DNA from: Herpetosiphon llansteffanensis
GTDB taxonomy: Bacteria > Chloroflexota > Chloroflexia > Chloroflexales > Herpetosiphonaceae
DNA: 58,806 bases
NCBI RefSeq assembly: GCF_003205875.1
Contig: NZ_PUBZ01000099.1
Span: forward strand, 1 to 58,806
Direction: 5' to 3'
The notes below the pieces were generated by a model. It was given only the letters and a program-made list of their open reading frames with translations. It did not search any database and was not told the origin of the DNA. A program made the position numbers and the translations under genes. Shown one piece after another: positions 1-9,020 of the stretch (its first letter is position 1; each line of letters starts with the position of its first letter).

Positions 1-155
1 CATTGTCGGGATGTAAGCACCGGTCGTCCCCACACCATCACGTGGAAACTCCCTGCCTTTCGGACGCTTGACTATGAACGGGTTGTCGTCCCATTGCCCG
101 TTCTTGGGCCGGATGTCATGCAGTAAGCCGCTGGCATCGATGCGGATTTACTCGA
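1..155 (-). other. Left flank of the CRISPR array with an open, start-less reading frame
   Basis: This stretch contains no repeat unit. Read on the minus strand, one frame is open from a stop codon next to the first repeat to the window edge, about 49 codons, with residues such as RPKNGQWDDNPF and RPKGREFPRDG that look protein-like. It has no ATG near its beginning, so it may be the 3' part of a gene cut off by the array, or chance. The array polarity would place the leader here, but the stretch is not AT-rich and does not look like a typical leader. I do not recognise the protein. Confidence 0.3.
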
Positions 156-1622
156 GTTCAATAAATACCGAATCCCTGCAAGGGATTAAAACCTACCGAT
201 GGCTGAATTATTCATTATTGACCATGAAGTTCAATAAATACCGAATCCCTGCAAGGGATTAAAACGTTCCTCGGGTTGGGCTATGGGTTCAAGGTCGGTT
301 CAATAAATACCGAATCCCTGCAAGGGATTAAAACTTCATGGGCTTCTCCTTTGGGGTCATATCCATTGGTTCAATAAATACCGAATCCCTGCAAGGGATT
401 AAAACATCGCCAAATTGTTCACCCGTTAAGATTGTGCCGTTCAATAAATACCGAATCCCTGCAAGGGATTAAAACCGCAATCAAATTATGGATGCCTTTA
501 CTCGAACGTGGTTCAATAAATACCGAATCCCTGCAAGGGATTAAAACGTGAGCATTTCATAGAGCAGCGTTGATAGCCAAGTTCAATAAATACCGAATCC
601 CTGCAAGGGATTAAAACTTTCTATCGTGCCATTCATGGCCTGAATATCCTTGAGTTCAATAAATACCGAATCCCTGCAAGGGATTAAAACCAAGGGACTT
701 CAATTGCGCTTACCCCAGCCCCGCCGTTCAATAAATACCGAATCCCTGCAAGGGATTAAAACGATTATGGCGTTTTCAATTCTGCACCCGCGACGGGTTC
801 AATAAATACCGAATCCCTGCAAGGGATTAAAACCGCCGTTCACTGCTAGCGGTCGTGGCACAATCATCGAGGTTCAATAAATACCGAATCCCTGCAAGGG
901 ATTAAAACATTCCAAAAATCCGCAAACTGATGTTCTCGGTGTTCAATAAATACCGAATTCCTGCAAGGGATTAAAACATTGCACGCGGGGCAGCAGCCAA
1001 AGTGCAGTTTGGTTCAATAAATACCGAATCCCTGCAAGGGATTAAAACTCATCTATCGGGACTTCAGGCGTATCCGATCCCGGTTCAATAAATACCGAAT
1101 CCCTGCAAGGGATTAAAACTTGGCGCAGCCTGTCACCGACCCCAGCGGCAGAGCGGGTTCAATAAATACCGAATCCCTGCAAGGGATTAAAACATGGATA
1201 CTACTGCCACTGCTGCTATCGAACGATTGTTCAATAAATACCGAATCCCTGCAAGGGATTAAAACTACCACAACATATAGACGTGACTCATCTGGGCTGA
1301 GTTCAATGAATACCGAATCCCTGCAAGGGATAACATAACCATTCCTCGACAGAGCATGGCTCCTGAGGAAGTTCAATAAATACCGAATCCCTCCAAGGGA
1401 TTAAAACTTTCTTCTCCAATCGCGATTGGGGCCGCGCTTTCCGTTCAATAAATACCGAATCCCTGCAAGGGATTAAAACATTATCACCCGCCCCGATTGA
1501 CGTTCGATTGAGTGTTCAATACATACCGAATCCCTCCAAGGGATTAAAACTACACTGTCATGAATAGGCTCGTCTCCCGCTCCATGTTTAATCCATAGCG
1601 AATCCCTGCAAAGGTCTTGAGT
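156..1622 (+). CRISPR. CRISPR array, 21 repeats and 20 spacers
   Basis: A 37-base repeat (starts GTTCAATAAATACCG, ends GGGATTAAAAC) recurs from 156 with spacers of 32-38 bases. Repeat starts are 156, 229, 298, 369, 439, 511, 581, 654, 726, 797, 872, 941, 1012, 1083, 1157, 1229, 1301, 1371, 1443, 1514 and a badly decayed copy at 1586. The core AATCCCTGCAAGGGATT forms a 6-bp stem. The 3' end ATTAAAAC resembles the common ATTGAAAC handle, so crRNA is probably read on the plus strand. The copy at 941 has one substitution. Copies at 1301 (altered 3' end), 1371, 1514 and 1586 degenerate progressively, marking the right side as the old trailer end. No cas genes are in the window, so the subtype is undetermined. 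Confidence 0.98.
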
Positions 1623-1664
1623 TCAATTCTTACTTAGCGTAGCTTGGGCAATGCTACCACCGAC

Positions 1665-1719
1665 TTGACATAGCCTGAGGCCGGTGCTATTCTAGCCCAA
1701 AATTCTGTGTAGCAGAATT
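1665..1719 (+). promoter_or_regulatory. Sigma-70 promoter with overlapping inverted-repeat operator
   Basis: TTGACA at 1665-1670 and TATTCT at 1688-1693 are separated by exactly 17 bases, giving a near-consensus promoter. At the expected start of transcription lies a 7-bp perfect inverted repeat, AATTCTG at 1701-1707 and CAGAATT at 1713-1719, separated by 5 bases. It precedes the winged-helix gene at 1764, so autoregulation by that protein is the natural reading. The operator role is inferred. Confidence 0.65.
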
Positions 1720-1763
1720 ATATCCTTGTAAAACTAATAATTACAGCAAACAGTGAGGATTCG

Positions 1764-2075
1764 ATGGATAAACACATCAAAACCATCGCCCAACTTAATC
1801 GGCTTGTACATGAACCAGTTCGCTTACAAGTGATGAGCTATCTTGCTACCGTTGATGAAGCAGATTTTCTGTATCTGATGAACGAACTTGAGCTAACCCA
1901 AGGCAACCTCGGCTCCCACATGAGCAAGCTCGAAGCCGAAGGTTATATCTCGGTCACCAAAGAATTTGTCGCCCGCCGCCCACGCACCAGCTATCGCCTC
2001 ACCTCAGATGGCAAGGTCGCGATCAATCAATATTGGCGTCTGATGCGCTCGATCGCCAGCGATGTCAATGAGTAA
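1764..2075 (+). CDS. Winged-helix transcriptional regulator (ArsR/MarR-like)
   Basis: A 103-residue protein made almost entirely of one winged-helix domain. An N-terminal helix with LVHEPVRLQVMSYL is followed by a recognition helix around LTQGNLGSHMSKLEAEGYI and a wing with RRPRTSYRLT. This matches the short stand-alone HTH_27 type of winged helix in the ArsR/MarR superfamily, in which dimers bind palindromes. No metal-binding cysteines are visible. The start follows the purine-rich GTGAGGA about 8 bases upstream. It sits alone behind a strong promoter with an inverted repeat over the start point, so it probably represses itself. The surface protein gene at 2129-4117 converges on it and shares a terminator. 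Its target and signal are unknown. Confidence 0.85.
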   Translation: MDKHIKTIAQLNRLVHEPVRLQVMSYLATVDEADFLYLMNELELTQGNLGSHMSKLEAEGYISVTKEFVARRPRTSYRLTSDGKVAINQYWRLMRSIASDVNE

Positions 2076-2080
2076 ACAAA

Positions 2081-2110
2081 AAAGGCCTTGGGCAATTGCC
2101 CAAGGCCTTT
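2081..2110. terminator. Bidirectional intrinsic terminator
   Basis: A 13-bp perfect hairpin, AAAGGCCTTGGGC, loop AATT, GCCCAAGGCCTTT, lies between two convergent genes. It has A-rich and T-rich flanks on both sides, so it can end transcripts from 1764-2075 and from 2129-4117. Confidence 0.9.
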
Positions 2111-2128
2111 TGATTATGCGGTTAGAAA

Positions 2129-4117
2129 TTATTGGCCAACAGCTCGGCTAGGAGCAATCGCTGGCAAACAACCATTGAATGGGTAGTGATGCGATTCACC
2201 ATAACCAATCAATGAGTTGCCAATCAAGGTGCCATTGATTTGGCCATTGTTGAAGTTGACATCAGCAAATGGAGCCAAAATCGTGCCTTTGATACCAATT
2301 CCATCCAACTTGAAGCTGGTGGCTTGGTAGAAGTTGTAGACAATCTTGGTTTGATCAACATTGGTCAAGAAGGTTTCGAAATATTGCATCTTATTATCAA
2401 GACCGCTGATATTGACCAACACGGTTGAGCCAGCTGGAACATTGATGTGTAAGCCATTGGCTTTGCTCAATTCAATTCCATCAACCGTGAAGATGTTGGC
2501 GCTGGCATTGGTTCCGGTCAACTTGACTGCACCATATTCATAGACAGTCGTGCCATTGGCGCTCAACGCACCCCAAGCTTGCGAGCGATTGCGCAAGAAG
2601 CTTTGCTCAGTGGCAAAATTGATTGGTTGGCCTTGGCGAACCGTGCCATTTTGCACGCTAACGCCATTCAATGATTTGCTCGTGCCATAAACTACGTTGC
2701 CGTTGTAGACCGAACCATTGGTGTAGGTCAATGAACCACCAGCAATCAAATCGTCGCGCGTCCCATTCGAGTTGGTCAGGCGCACGCCAACCCCAAAGTT
2801 TTGGAAGTTGATATTGCCACCAGCTGCAACCCGACCTTCAATATCGGTGTTGCTTTGGGTAATGTTGCCAAAGGTAAAGACATTGAAATCGCTAGCAGTG
2901 CCTAACCCTTGTGGGACACATTGGTTACCTGGTACAGGCGTACTGGTTGGTACTGGAGTACTAGTTGCAGTTGGCACTGGCGTATTCGTTGCGGTTGGCA
3001 ACGGCGTGTTGGTTGCAGTTGCGGTTGGTACTGGCGTATTCGTCGCGGTTGGCAACGGCGTGTTGGTTGCAGTTGCGGTTGGTGTGCTCGTCGCGGTTGG
3101 CACTGGCGTATTCGTCGCGGTTGGCAACGGCGTGTTGGTCGCAGTTGCGGTTGGTGTGCTCGTCGCGGTTGGCACTGGCGTATTCGTCGCGGTTGGCAAC
3201 GGCGTGTTGGTTGCAGTTGCGGTTGGCGTATTCGTCGCGGTTGGCAACGGTGTGTTGGTTGGCGTGCTGCGGCGAATGCTGAAATTGACCGCAACAGGCT
3301 CACAGCGAATTGCTAACGATTCACCAAATAAGCCAACATAGGTTGCGCTCAAGCGATAATCGCCTTCAGGCTTAGTGCTCGAATCCCAGCCATTTGGCTG
3401 AGTGCCATTATTGCCCATGAAATAGTATGGTGAGTTCACATCAGTGTAATTGGTGGTTTGAGCACCAGTCAAAGCAAACTCAACTTTTTGGGGCAAAGCA
3501 CCAGCAACTTCAGCCTGGATATTCAAAACACCACTGACCAATTGGTTGTTGCTCACCCCGCTCAAGCGGCTAATTTGGCCTTGAGCACAAACTTCTTGGA
3601 CTGGAGGCGCACAATAGCTGGTGTTAGGGAAGCGCGTTGAAAGCAAACGATCGCCATAGCGTTGGCCAACTAGTGATTGCAAAACTGGCCCACGGAAAAT
3701 ATCGAGCTGGGCTTTACAATCAGGAATTGCCACCTCCATCGTGACTGTTTGGCGTGGCCCAACAGTATACAGCGTGTAATCAAACAGCTGTTGGTTGCCA
3801 ATCCGATCATCAAACATTCGATATGAGGCAATCCCAACCTGATAGGCACAATTGTACGAGTTATTGTATACCGCCCCAGCAGTATTCGATGTAAACCAGC
3901 CAGTCAATGAACGGGTATTCGTTGGATCACACGTTGGTGGAGTTGCAGTAGTAACTGCAACTGCAGCTGGCAAAGAGACCGATTCCACCACCCGCACTGT
4001 AGCTTGCACTGCTTGCGGTGTTTTGACTGTTTGGCGTGGAGTTGCAGCCCAAACGCTAAAAGGAACGCCTAAGACCGCCACGAGCAACACGGCCAACCAA
4101 ACGACACGTTGCTTCAT
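2129..4117 (-). CDS. Secreted choice-of-anchor A family protein with Pro-Thr repeats
   Basis: A 662-residue exported protein. Residues 1-24 form a signal peptide ([20 protein letters not shown] then SVWAA). The first ~270 residues are Cys-containing, extracellular-looking domains. About residues 283-396 are a low-complexity Pro/Thr/Ala linker of TNTPLPTA and TNTPVPTA units. The last ~260 residues begin [15 protein letters not shown] and contain GRVAAGGN, the choice-of-anchor-A fold found in surface adhesin-like proteins. No LPXTG motif or other anchor is visible at the C-terminus, which ends SRAVGQ. A Shine-Dalgarno-like TGAGGA precedes the start. The gene is monocistronic and likely displayed on or released from the cell surface. 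Adhesion or matrix function is inferred from the family. Confidence 0.85.
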   Translation of the reverse strand: MKQRVVWLAVLLVAVLGVPFSVWAATPRQTVKTPQAVQATVRVVESVSLPAAVAVTTATPPTCDPTNTRSLTGWFTSNTAGAVYNNSYNCAYQVGIASYRMFDDRIGNQQLFDYTLYTVGPRQTVTMEVAIPDCKAQLDIFRGPVLQSLVGQRYGDRLLSTRFPNTSYCAPPVQEVCAQGQISRLSGVSNNQLVSGVLNIQAEVAGALPQKVEFALTGAQTTNYTDVNSPYYFMGNNGTQPNGWDSSTKPEGDYRLSATYVGLFGESLAIRCEPVAVNFSIRRSTPTNTPLPTATNTPTATATNTPLPTATNTPVPTATSTPTATATNTPLPTATNTPVPTATSTPTATATNTPLPTATNTPVPTATATNTPLPTATNTPVPTATSTPVPTSTPVPGNQCVPQGLGTASDFNVFTFGNITQSNTDIEGRVAAGGNINFQNFGVGVRLTNSNGTRDDLIAGGSLTYTNGSVYNGNVVYGTSKSLNGVSVQNGTVRQGQPINFATEQSFLRNRSQAWGALSANGTTVYEYGAVKLTGTNASANIFTVDGIELSKANGLHINVPAGSTVLVNISGLDNKMQYFETFLTNVDQTKIVYNFYQATSFKLDGIGIKGTILAPFADVNFNNGQINGTLIGNSLIGYGESHHYPFNGCLPAIAPSRAVGQ
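2930..3268 (-). repeat. Tandem repeats encoding the Pro-Thr linker
   Basis: About 340 bases built from near-identical 18- and 24-base units encode [16 protein letters not shown] and TSTPTATA. The first part is duplicated in blocks of roughly 66 bases. Long open frames on both strands here are by-products of the repetition. The region is likely to vary in length between strains. Confidence 0.9.
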
Positions 4118-4386
4118 AAAGCATCCTCAATAATAGAGCTAAAGTACTACGCAAATAAAGACCTTCCTATCATAATCTAGCCGTAGCATAAAGCAAGGTG
4201 GAGATTTGTTTTTATTATGTGTGAATATCGCAACATCTTTTTTAGATCAGTACTAGGACTTTCAGTACATACACTTTTCGATCATTCATGCATAAATTTA
4301 TTAAAATTTTATATAACAGATTGCCTATTAATCTAAATACTTATTAAAGCAGTGATTATTGTACGTCAGCTAGCATTTTATCGCTT
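4118..4386. other. Gene-free AT-rich intergenic region
   Basis: No plausible gene is visible. The segment 4200-4380 is clearly more AT-rich than its surroundings. It should hold the promoter of the surface protein gene (minus strand), but I cannot point to a convincing -35/-10 pair. Confidence 0.5.
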
Positions 4387-4416
4387 AAAAAAGCAAAGCC
4401 CGCCAATCGGCGGGCT
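4387..4416 (-). terminator. Intrinsic terminator of the STAND gene
   Basis: AGCCCGCC (4397-4404), loop AATC and GGCGGGCT (4409-4416) form an 8-bp GC-rich hairpin. On the minus strand it is followed by a T-run (4387-4392). It lies about 25 bases past the stop of the gene ending at 4441. Confidence 0.9.
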
Positions 4417-4440
4417 GCACCATTAAGTTTGCTAAGAATC

Positions 4441-6831
4441 TTAGCGCGCTAAAGCAGTTTGGGTAGCCTGTAAGCCAGCAGCAAAACTCAAGGCCTCGCT
4501 TGGCGCAAGCTGATCTAAGCCAGTTTGGGCTAGCCATTGTTGCTCGGCAGCACTTTGGTACAAGCCACGTTCTTGGCGAATTTGTTGGGCGGTTGCCATT
4601 AATTGCGCTGCCAGTTCTGGGTGTGTTGCTGTTACCAGCGCGGCGCAATGTTGCATAATCATCAGATCGTAGCGTCGTAGCTCTGTTGTTGCTGCAATTG
4701 CCAGCATATCTTGTGCTTGTTGTTGCATTGCAGATTGATCATTGGTTGCAATTGCTAAGCGTATTGCTAAAATCGCATGATATAAACGAAATTCTTGAAT
4801 TAATGCTTCGATTGGTTCAAGCTTATGGAAATATTCGCTAGCTTGCGCATAATTTCCTGTTGCAATTGCAATTTCTGCTTGCTTAATCCAACTTCGTTGC
4901 ATTGCTTCTTGATTGCCAACCGCGCGCCAAGCTTGCTCAGCTTCGCTAAAATGCAGCTCAGCTTGGGCATAATCAGCTTGTTCAGCTGCCGAAATTCCTC
5001 GTGCATAACGAATATAGGCCAAATTATCGTGATCACTAATCGCATACGCATTAACAAACGCTTGATCAAACCATTGCGTTGCCTCAGCATAGCGCCCATA
5101 ATCAACCGCAACTAAACCTAAATTGATCTGGCTAAGAAACATATCCCATGTTTGATTCAGCTGTTGTTTAAGCGCAAGTGCTTGCTCAAAATAGTTTTGG
5201 GCGGTGGCTAATTGATTTCGTTCTTGGGCTAAAGTGCCAAGATTATGTAACATCAAGATTTCGCGTTGTTGGTTCCCAACCGTGCGCGCCAATGTCAACG
5301 CTGCTTCAAATGCTATTTGTGAATCCTGCAAGCGCCCAAGCGTGCCATATAAAACTGCCAAATTACCAATTGCACTAATCTCATCGTGCGGTAAATTAAG
5401 TTCCTGCCATAAACGTCGAGCTTCAATTAAATAATTCTCTGCTTCAGCAAAACGATTCAAGCTAATTAACAAACCACCGAGGCCGGTTGCAATTCGCGCG
5501 ATTGCGCTTAAATCGCTGCGATTTGGGTGTTGATAGGTTTGTTCGAGCCAAGCAACGGCCTCGCGGTACGCACTTGTGCGATACCAATAAAAATAAAGAT
5601 TGCCAGCAATTCGCTGCGCAATCAGACCATCGCTGCTTTCAAGCGACCAGCCTATTGCTTGGCGAATATTATGAATCTCGCCGCGGGCCTGTTCGATCCA
5701 CTTCGCCCCATCTGCTCCGCGAATCTGCTGCTGGACTGATTCACTCAAGGCTTGGTAATGCAGTGCATGCCGCTCTTGCAAATAATAGAAACGGCCTGTT
5801 TTTTGCAATTGCTCTAGGGCATATTCACGCACTGCATCAATCATAATAAAGCGCGGTTGTTGGCCAGGCAGGTGTTCAGTTTGCAGCAAATGGCGATCAA
5901 TCAGCGCATTTAGGCTGGTTTCAAATGGCATACCCTCAACCAAACCAACCTGTTTGATGGTATCGATGGTTGCCCCGCCAGCAAAAACACCCAACTGGAT
6001 AAAAATATCTTTGGCATCGGCGGGCAACATGCTGACACTCCACGCCAGCACCGGCTTGATAATCGCTTGGCGCGCCGATTGTTTGGGGTTTAAAGCAGCC
6101 ATCGAAAGATGATTACGCACGAAAAATAATAAATCTTGCGGGGTAAGCGAGGCACTATGGGCGGCGATTAACTCAATCGCCAAAGGCAGGCCCTGCACTA
6201 GCCGACAAATATCAACTAATGCGGCGGCATTATCGGCGCTCAAACGAAAGCGCGGCTGGCGCGTCCGCATTCGCTCAACAAACAAGTTAACAGCACTATA
6301 CTGCTCTAATGCTTCAAGACTATATTCTTCGCCAATATCAGGGTATTGCAACGCAGGAACCATAATCGTGGTTTCATCAGCAACCCCAAGGGCTTGGCGG
6401 CTGGTAATCAAACAGGTTAGGCCAGGCGCACGGCGCAACAATGCTTGGATTTCGCTAGCAGCTGCGGCAACTTGCTCAAAATTATCAAGAATTAACAGAA
6501 TTTGTTTATCGGCTAAAGCCAAAACCAATGAATCCAAGATTGCTTCATTGTGCGATTCTTCAACGCCGAGCGTGGCTGCAATCGTTGGCAACACAAATTT
6601 AGCTTGTGAAACGGGGGCCAAGGCCACAAAATAGCGCCCATCGCGAAAAACCTCGCCAACTTGCTCAGCAACCTCTAAACTGAGACGGGTTTTGCCAGCC
6701 CCACTTTGGCCATATAATGTTACCAACCGTGCTTGAGCATCGAGCAAAAGGTCAAGCACTAAGGTGCGAGCACGGGTGCGACCAATCAAACGCGTGGCAT
6801 ATTGGGGCAATTGTGATGGTAATAATGGCAT
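4441..6831 (-). CDS. STAND/NB-ARC ATPase with tetratricopeptide repeats
   Basis: A 796-residue signal-transduction ATPase. The N-terminus enters the nucleotide-binding domain directly: RLIGR near residue 14, Walker A GQSGAGKTR near residues 40-48, Walker B LLILDNFEQV near 113-122, and a sensor segment TCLITSRQALG. The central part has the usual winged-helix region (LPLAIELIAA onwards). The C-terminal half is TPR repeats (for example IGNLAVLYGTLG and LHNLGTLAQERN). Unlike many relatives it carries no LuxR, SARP or PhoB DNA-binding domain, so it is either a cytoplasmic switch or acts with a partner. The start is preceded by GAGG and the gene has its own terminator. The ligand is unknown. Confidence 0.85.
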   Translation of the reverse strand: MPLLPSQLPQYATRLIGRTRARTLVLDLLLDAQARLVTLYGQSGAGKTRLSLEVAEQVGEVFRDGRYFVALAPVSQAKFVLPTIAATLGVEESHNEAILDSLVLALADKQILLILDNFEQVAAAASEIQALLRRAPGLTCLITSRQALGVADETTIMVPALQYPDIGEEYSLEALEQYSAVNLFVERMRTRQPRFRLSADNAAALVDICRLVQGLPLAIELIAAHSASLTPQDLLFFVRNHLSMAALNPKQSARQAIIKPVLAWSVSMLPADAKDIFIQLGVFAGGATIDTIKQVGLVEGMPFETSLNALIDRHLLQTEHLPGQQPRFIMIDAVREYALEQLQKTGRFYYLQERHALHYQALSESVQQQIRGADGAKWIEQARGEIHNIRQAIGWSLESSDGLIAQRIAGNLYFYWYRTSAYREAVAWLEQTYQHPNRSDLSAIARIATGLGGLLISLNRFAEAENYLIEARRLWQELNLPHDEISAIGNLAVLYGTLGRLQDSQIAFEAALTLARTVGNQQREILMLHNLGTLAQERNQLATAQNYFEQALALKQQLNQTWDMFLSQINLGLVAVDYGRYAEATQWFDQAFVNAYAISDHDNLAYIRYARGISAAEQADYAQAELHFSEAEQAWRAVGNQEAMQRSWIKQAEIAIATGNYAQASEYFHKLEPIEALIQEFRLYHAILAIRLAIATNDQSAMQQQAQDMLAIAATTELRRYDLMIMQHCAALVTATHPELAAQLMATAQQIRQERGLYQSAAEQQWLAQTGLDQLAPSEALSFAAGLQATQTALAR

Positions 6832-7029
6832 AACAAAACCTCATCACCGCGAAACGTGCAGTAAGGTTTTACTGTAATGATTCATTCGCAGCTTGGCAAG
6901 GTTGATTTATGTCCCTCAATCGGGCTATTTTTTTAATGGCCTCATGCAACAAATCACCCATAAAATTCCCCCAAGCGGAGCATGGAACTATGCTATGCTT
7001 GCATATGACGGGGCCAAACAGGGTAGCCT

Positions 7030-7446
7030 ATGCCAGTGATAGCAAAAGCCATGATGCTAATACCACATTCGTATACAACCCGCAGTTCAATTATCACACT
7101 CGATGGTGATGGTATTATTGTGATCAAAATTCGGCCAGGCATTCAAGAGACGGTTGAGGACGCAGAGGAAAATTTGGCCGCAGTCGATCTGTTGGCTGGT
7201 AGCATTCGCCGCCCACGCTTGCTCGATTTGCGCGAAGCCTTGCCAATTTCGCGTGAGGTGCGGCGCTTTTATATGCAGCCAGCCACCCGCAACAGCGCCA
7301 CAATTGTAGCGCTGTTGGTCGATTCGACAGTCAGCCGCGTAATTGCCAATTTGATTATCGGCTTAACTGGTAATAGCCAAGCGGTGCAGGTATTCAGCGA
7401 TGAACACGCTGCCCGCCAATGGTTACGTCAAGCAAATGTCAATTAG
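7030..7446 (+). CDS. STAS-like small cytoplasmic protein
   Basis: A 138-residue protein without signal peptide or membrane segment. The pattern is a beta-hairpin start (TRSSIITLDGDGIIVIKI), a helix (TVEDAEENLAAVDLL), then RRPRLLDLREALPI, resembling the SpoIIAA/STAS-like fold found in small bacterial proteins of unknown role, including some near signalling genes. The C-terminal part IVALLVDSTVSRVIANLIIG and SDEHAARQWLRQ fits the same family. The Shine-Dalgarno signal is weak, and an alternative start lies at 7051. The stop overlaps that of the converging polysaccharide deacetylase gene. The function is not known. Confidence 0.6.
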   Translation: MPVIAKAMMLIPHSYTTRSSIITLDGDGIIVIKIRPGIQETVEDAEENLAAVDLLAGSIRRPRLLDLREALPISREVRRFYMQPATRNSATIVALLVDSTVSRVIANLIIGLTGNSQAVQVFSDEHAARQWLRQANVN

Positions 7447-9020
7447 TTTTGGCTGCGCTCAATTTGCGCCACAAAATCCTCAAACGAGTTCTTGCCCGAA
7501 ATCGTAATCCGATTCCAAATCAGCGGATCGTCGTTGGTCGTATCGGTAGTTTGGCGGGTTGTCGTCGCACTGCGATAGCCAGCCTCGCGCACGAGCTCCA
7601 CAGTCAGGGCATTGTAGCGGCCATAGGGGTAGCAAAAATGGCGAATCTCCAGCCCCAAGTGTTGCTCTAGCTCCCGTTTACTATGGGCAATTTCAATCCA
7701 TTGTGATTCGCGATCAAGCGTCGTTAAATCGGGGTGAACCCGCGTATGCGAGCCAATTGTCACCAATGGTGATTGACTAAGCTCTTGCAATTGTTGCCAG
7801 CTTACATAGGCTGGCTCGCCAACCAAGGCCACAGGAATATAAGCAGTAATTGGCACATTCAAGCTTTGGGCAATTGGAAACGCTTGCTCATACAAGTCGC
7901 GATAGCCATCATCAAGTGTAATTACCACGGGATGTTCGGGCAAGCTGATTTCGCCGCGTTGCGCTGCCAACACCATATCCAAACTCACCACATGAAAATT
8001 ATGGCTTTGCAGATATTCGAGCTGGCGTTTAAATTCTGCTGGCGGCACCGATAAACTATCGCGCAACCGATCAGCAGGATTGGGATTTTGCGAAATATAG
8101 TGATAGGTGAGCATGGTCACATGCAAGGCTTGATATTCCCATGGCCGCAAGCCATAGCGCCATTCCAAGGCATGTTGGCCAACATTGCCCATCTCAACTT
8201 GCCAGCCAATTGGGTTGCTCGGCGTGTAGGTCAAGGTACGGCGCTCAAACAATTGCACCAAAACCTCGCGCTCAACCCCATCAACCAAGGTTTGCGTCCA
8301 AAACGCTGGGCTAATGGGCCGCCCAAAGACATACAACGCTTCGCGGGCTTGGGCTTGCACATACTCCCATAGCACGGCTGGCACGGTTTGGCCGGTCACA
8401 TCATCGCGATGGCTGCCACTGGTTTCTGGGTAGCGCTCGGCCAAACTTTGGTCAGCCCAAACCTGCACGCCAGTTGCTTCATGAGTTAGCCAATTGGTTA
8501 CCGCTTGGCCGCGCAAATCGGCTCCTGCCTGGTCATGCAAGGTCAAAAATTCAGCCCAATCGCGGTAGCGCGGCGCACGATTTTCAATCACTGCATCGCC
8601 AGCGACTGGTTGCTCCGAGCCACAGCTGCCAGTTGCACATTGCTCGCGCCAATCTGCATTGCCAATTTGCAAGCGCCCAGTGACCAACTCAAGCACCAAG
8701 AGGCCATTGGTAATGTACCATGGCGATTTGGTTGCAAGATTGGGATCAGTAATTTCCATCCGCGCTTTGGCATAATAGCGCACCCAACGCAATTGGCGCG
8801 GGCTTTCTGCATAGCGCTCTTGGGTTTGCCATAAGCGTTGCGGCCCCCAGAGCCACGCTTGCTCAGTGCCACGTTGGCCATCAGTGGCCTGCCACAGCTG
8901 CTCGAACGCCCGATCTTCGCCTAAAATAATCCGTGCCGCTGTGCTTTGAGGCAGCAACAACGGCACAATAACCAACAACCCAAGCCAAACTCTTAGGGTT
9001 TTTGCCAATCCAACGCCCAT
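7443..9020 (-). CDS. Secreted polysaccharide deacetylase (NodB domain)
   Basis: A 525-residue exported enzyme. I chose the ATG at 9018-9020 because it begins a clean signal peptide (MGVGLAKTLRVWLGLLVIV then PLLLPQSTAA); the frame is open further upstream but without sense there. Residues ~30-320 are an unassigned extracellular domain, and the C-terminal ~230 residues are a carbohydrate esterase 4 fold. NodB motifs are present: TLDDGY (catalytic and metal Asp), SHTRVHPDL (metal His) and FCYPYG. The family removes N-acetyl groups from peptidoglycan or exopolysaccharide. The start lies inside the end of the upstream esterase gene (28-base overlap), suggesting translational coupling in a four-gene envelope operon. 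Confidence 0.88.
   Translation of the reverse strand: MGVGLAKTLRVWLGLLVIVPLLLPQSTAARIILGEDRAFEQLWQATDGQRGTEQAWLWGPQRLWQTQERYAESPRQLRWVRYYAKARMEITDPNLATKSPWYITNGLLVLELVTGRLQIGNADWREQCATGSCGSEQPVAGDAVIENRAPRYRDWAEFLTLHDQAGADLRGQAVTNWLTHEATGVQVWADQSLAERYPETSGSHRDDVTGQTVPAVLWEYVQAQAREALYVFGRPISPAFWTQTLVDGVEREVLVQLFERRTLTYTPSNPIGWQVEMGNVGQHALEWRYGLRPWEYQALHVTMLTYHYISQNPNPADRLRDSLSVPPAEFKRQLEYLQSHNFHVVSLDMVLAAQRGEISLPEHPVVITLDDGYRDLYEQAFPIAQSLNVPITAYIPVALVGEPAYVSWQQLQELSQSPLVTIGSHTRVHPDLTTLDRESQWIEIAHSKRELEQHLGLEIRHFCYPYGRYNALTVELVREAGYRSATTTRQTTDTTNDDPLIWNRITISGKNSFEDFVAQIERSQN

Noticed and set aside
1113..1376. Open frames on both strands inside the CRISPR array with a repeated peptide
   Set aside because: They are produced by the repeat units and have no independent coding signal.
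2772..3341. Long Val/Gly-rich open frames opposite the surface protein gene
   Set aside because: They are shadows of the Pro-Thr tandem repeat; the minus-strand frame has the signal peptide and domains.
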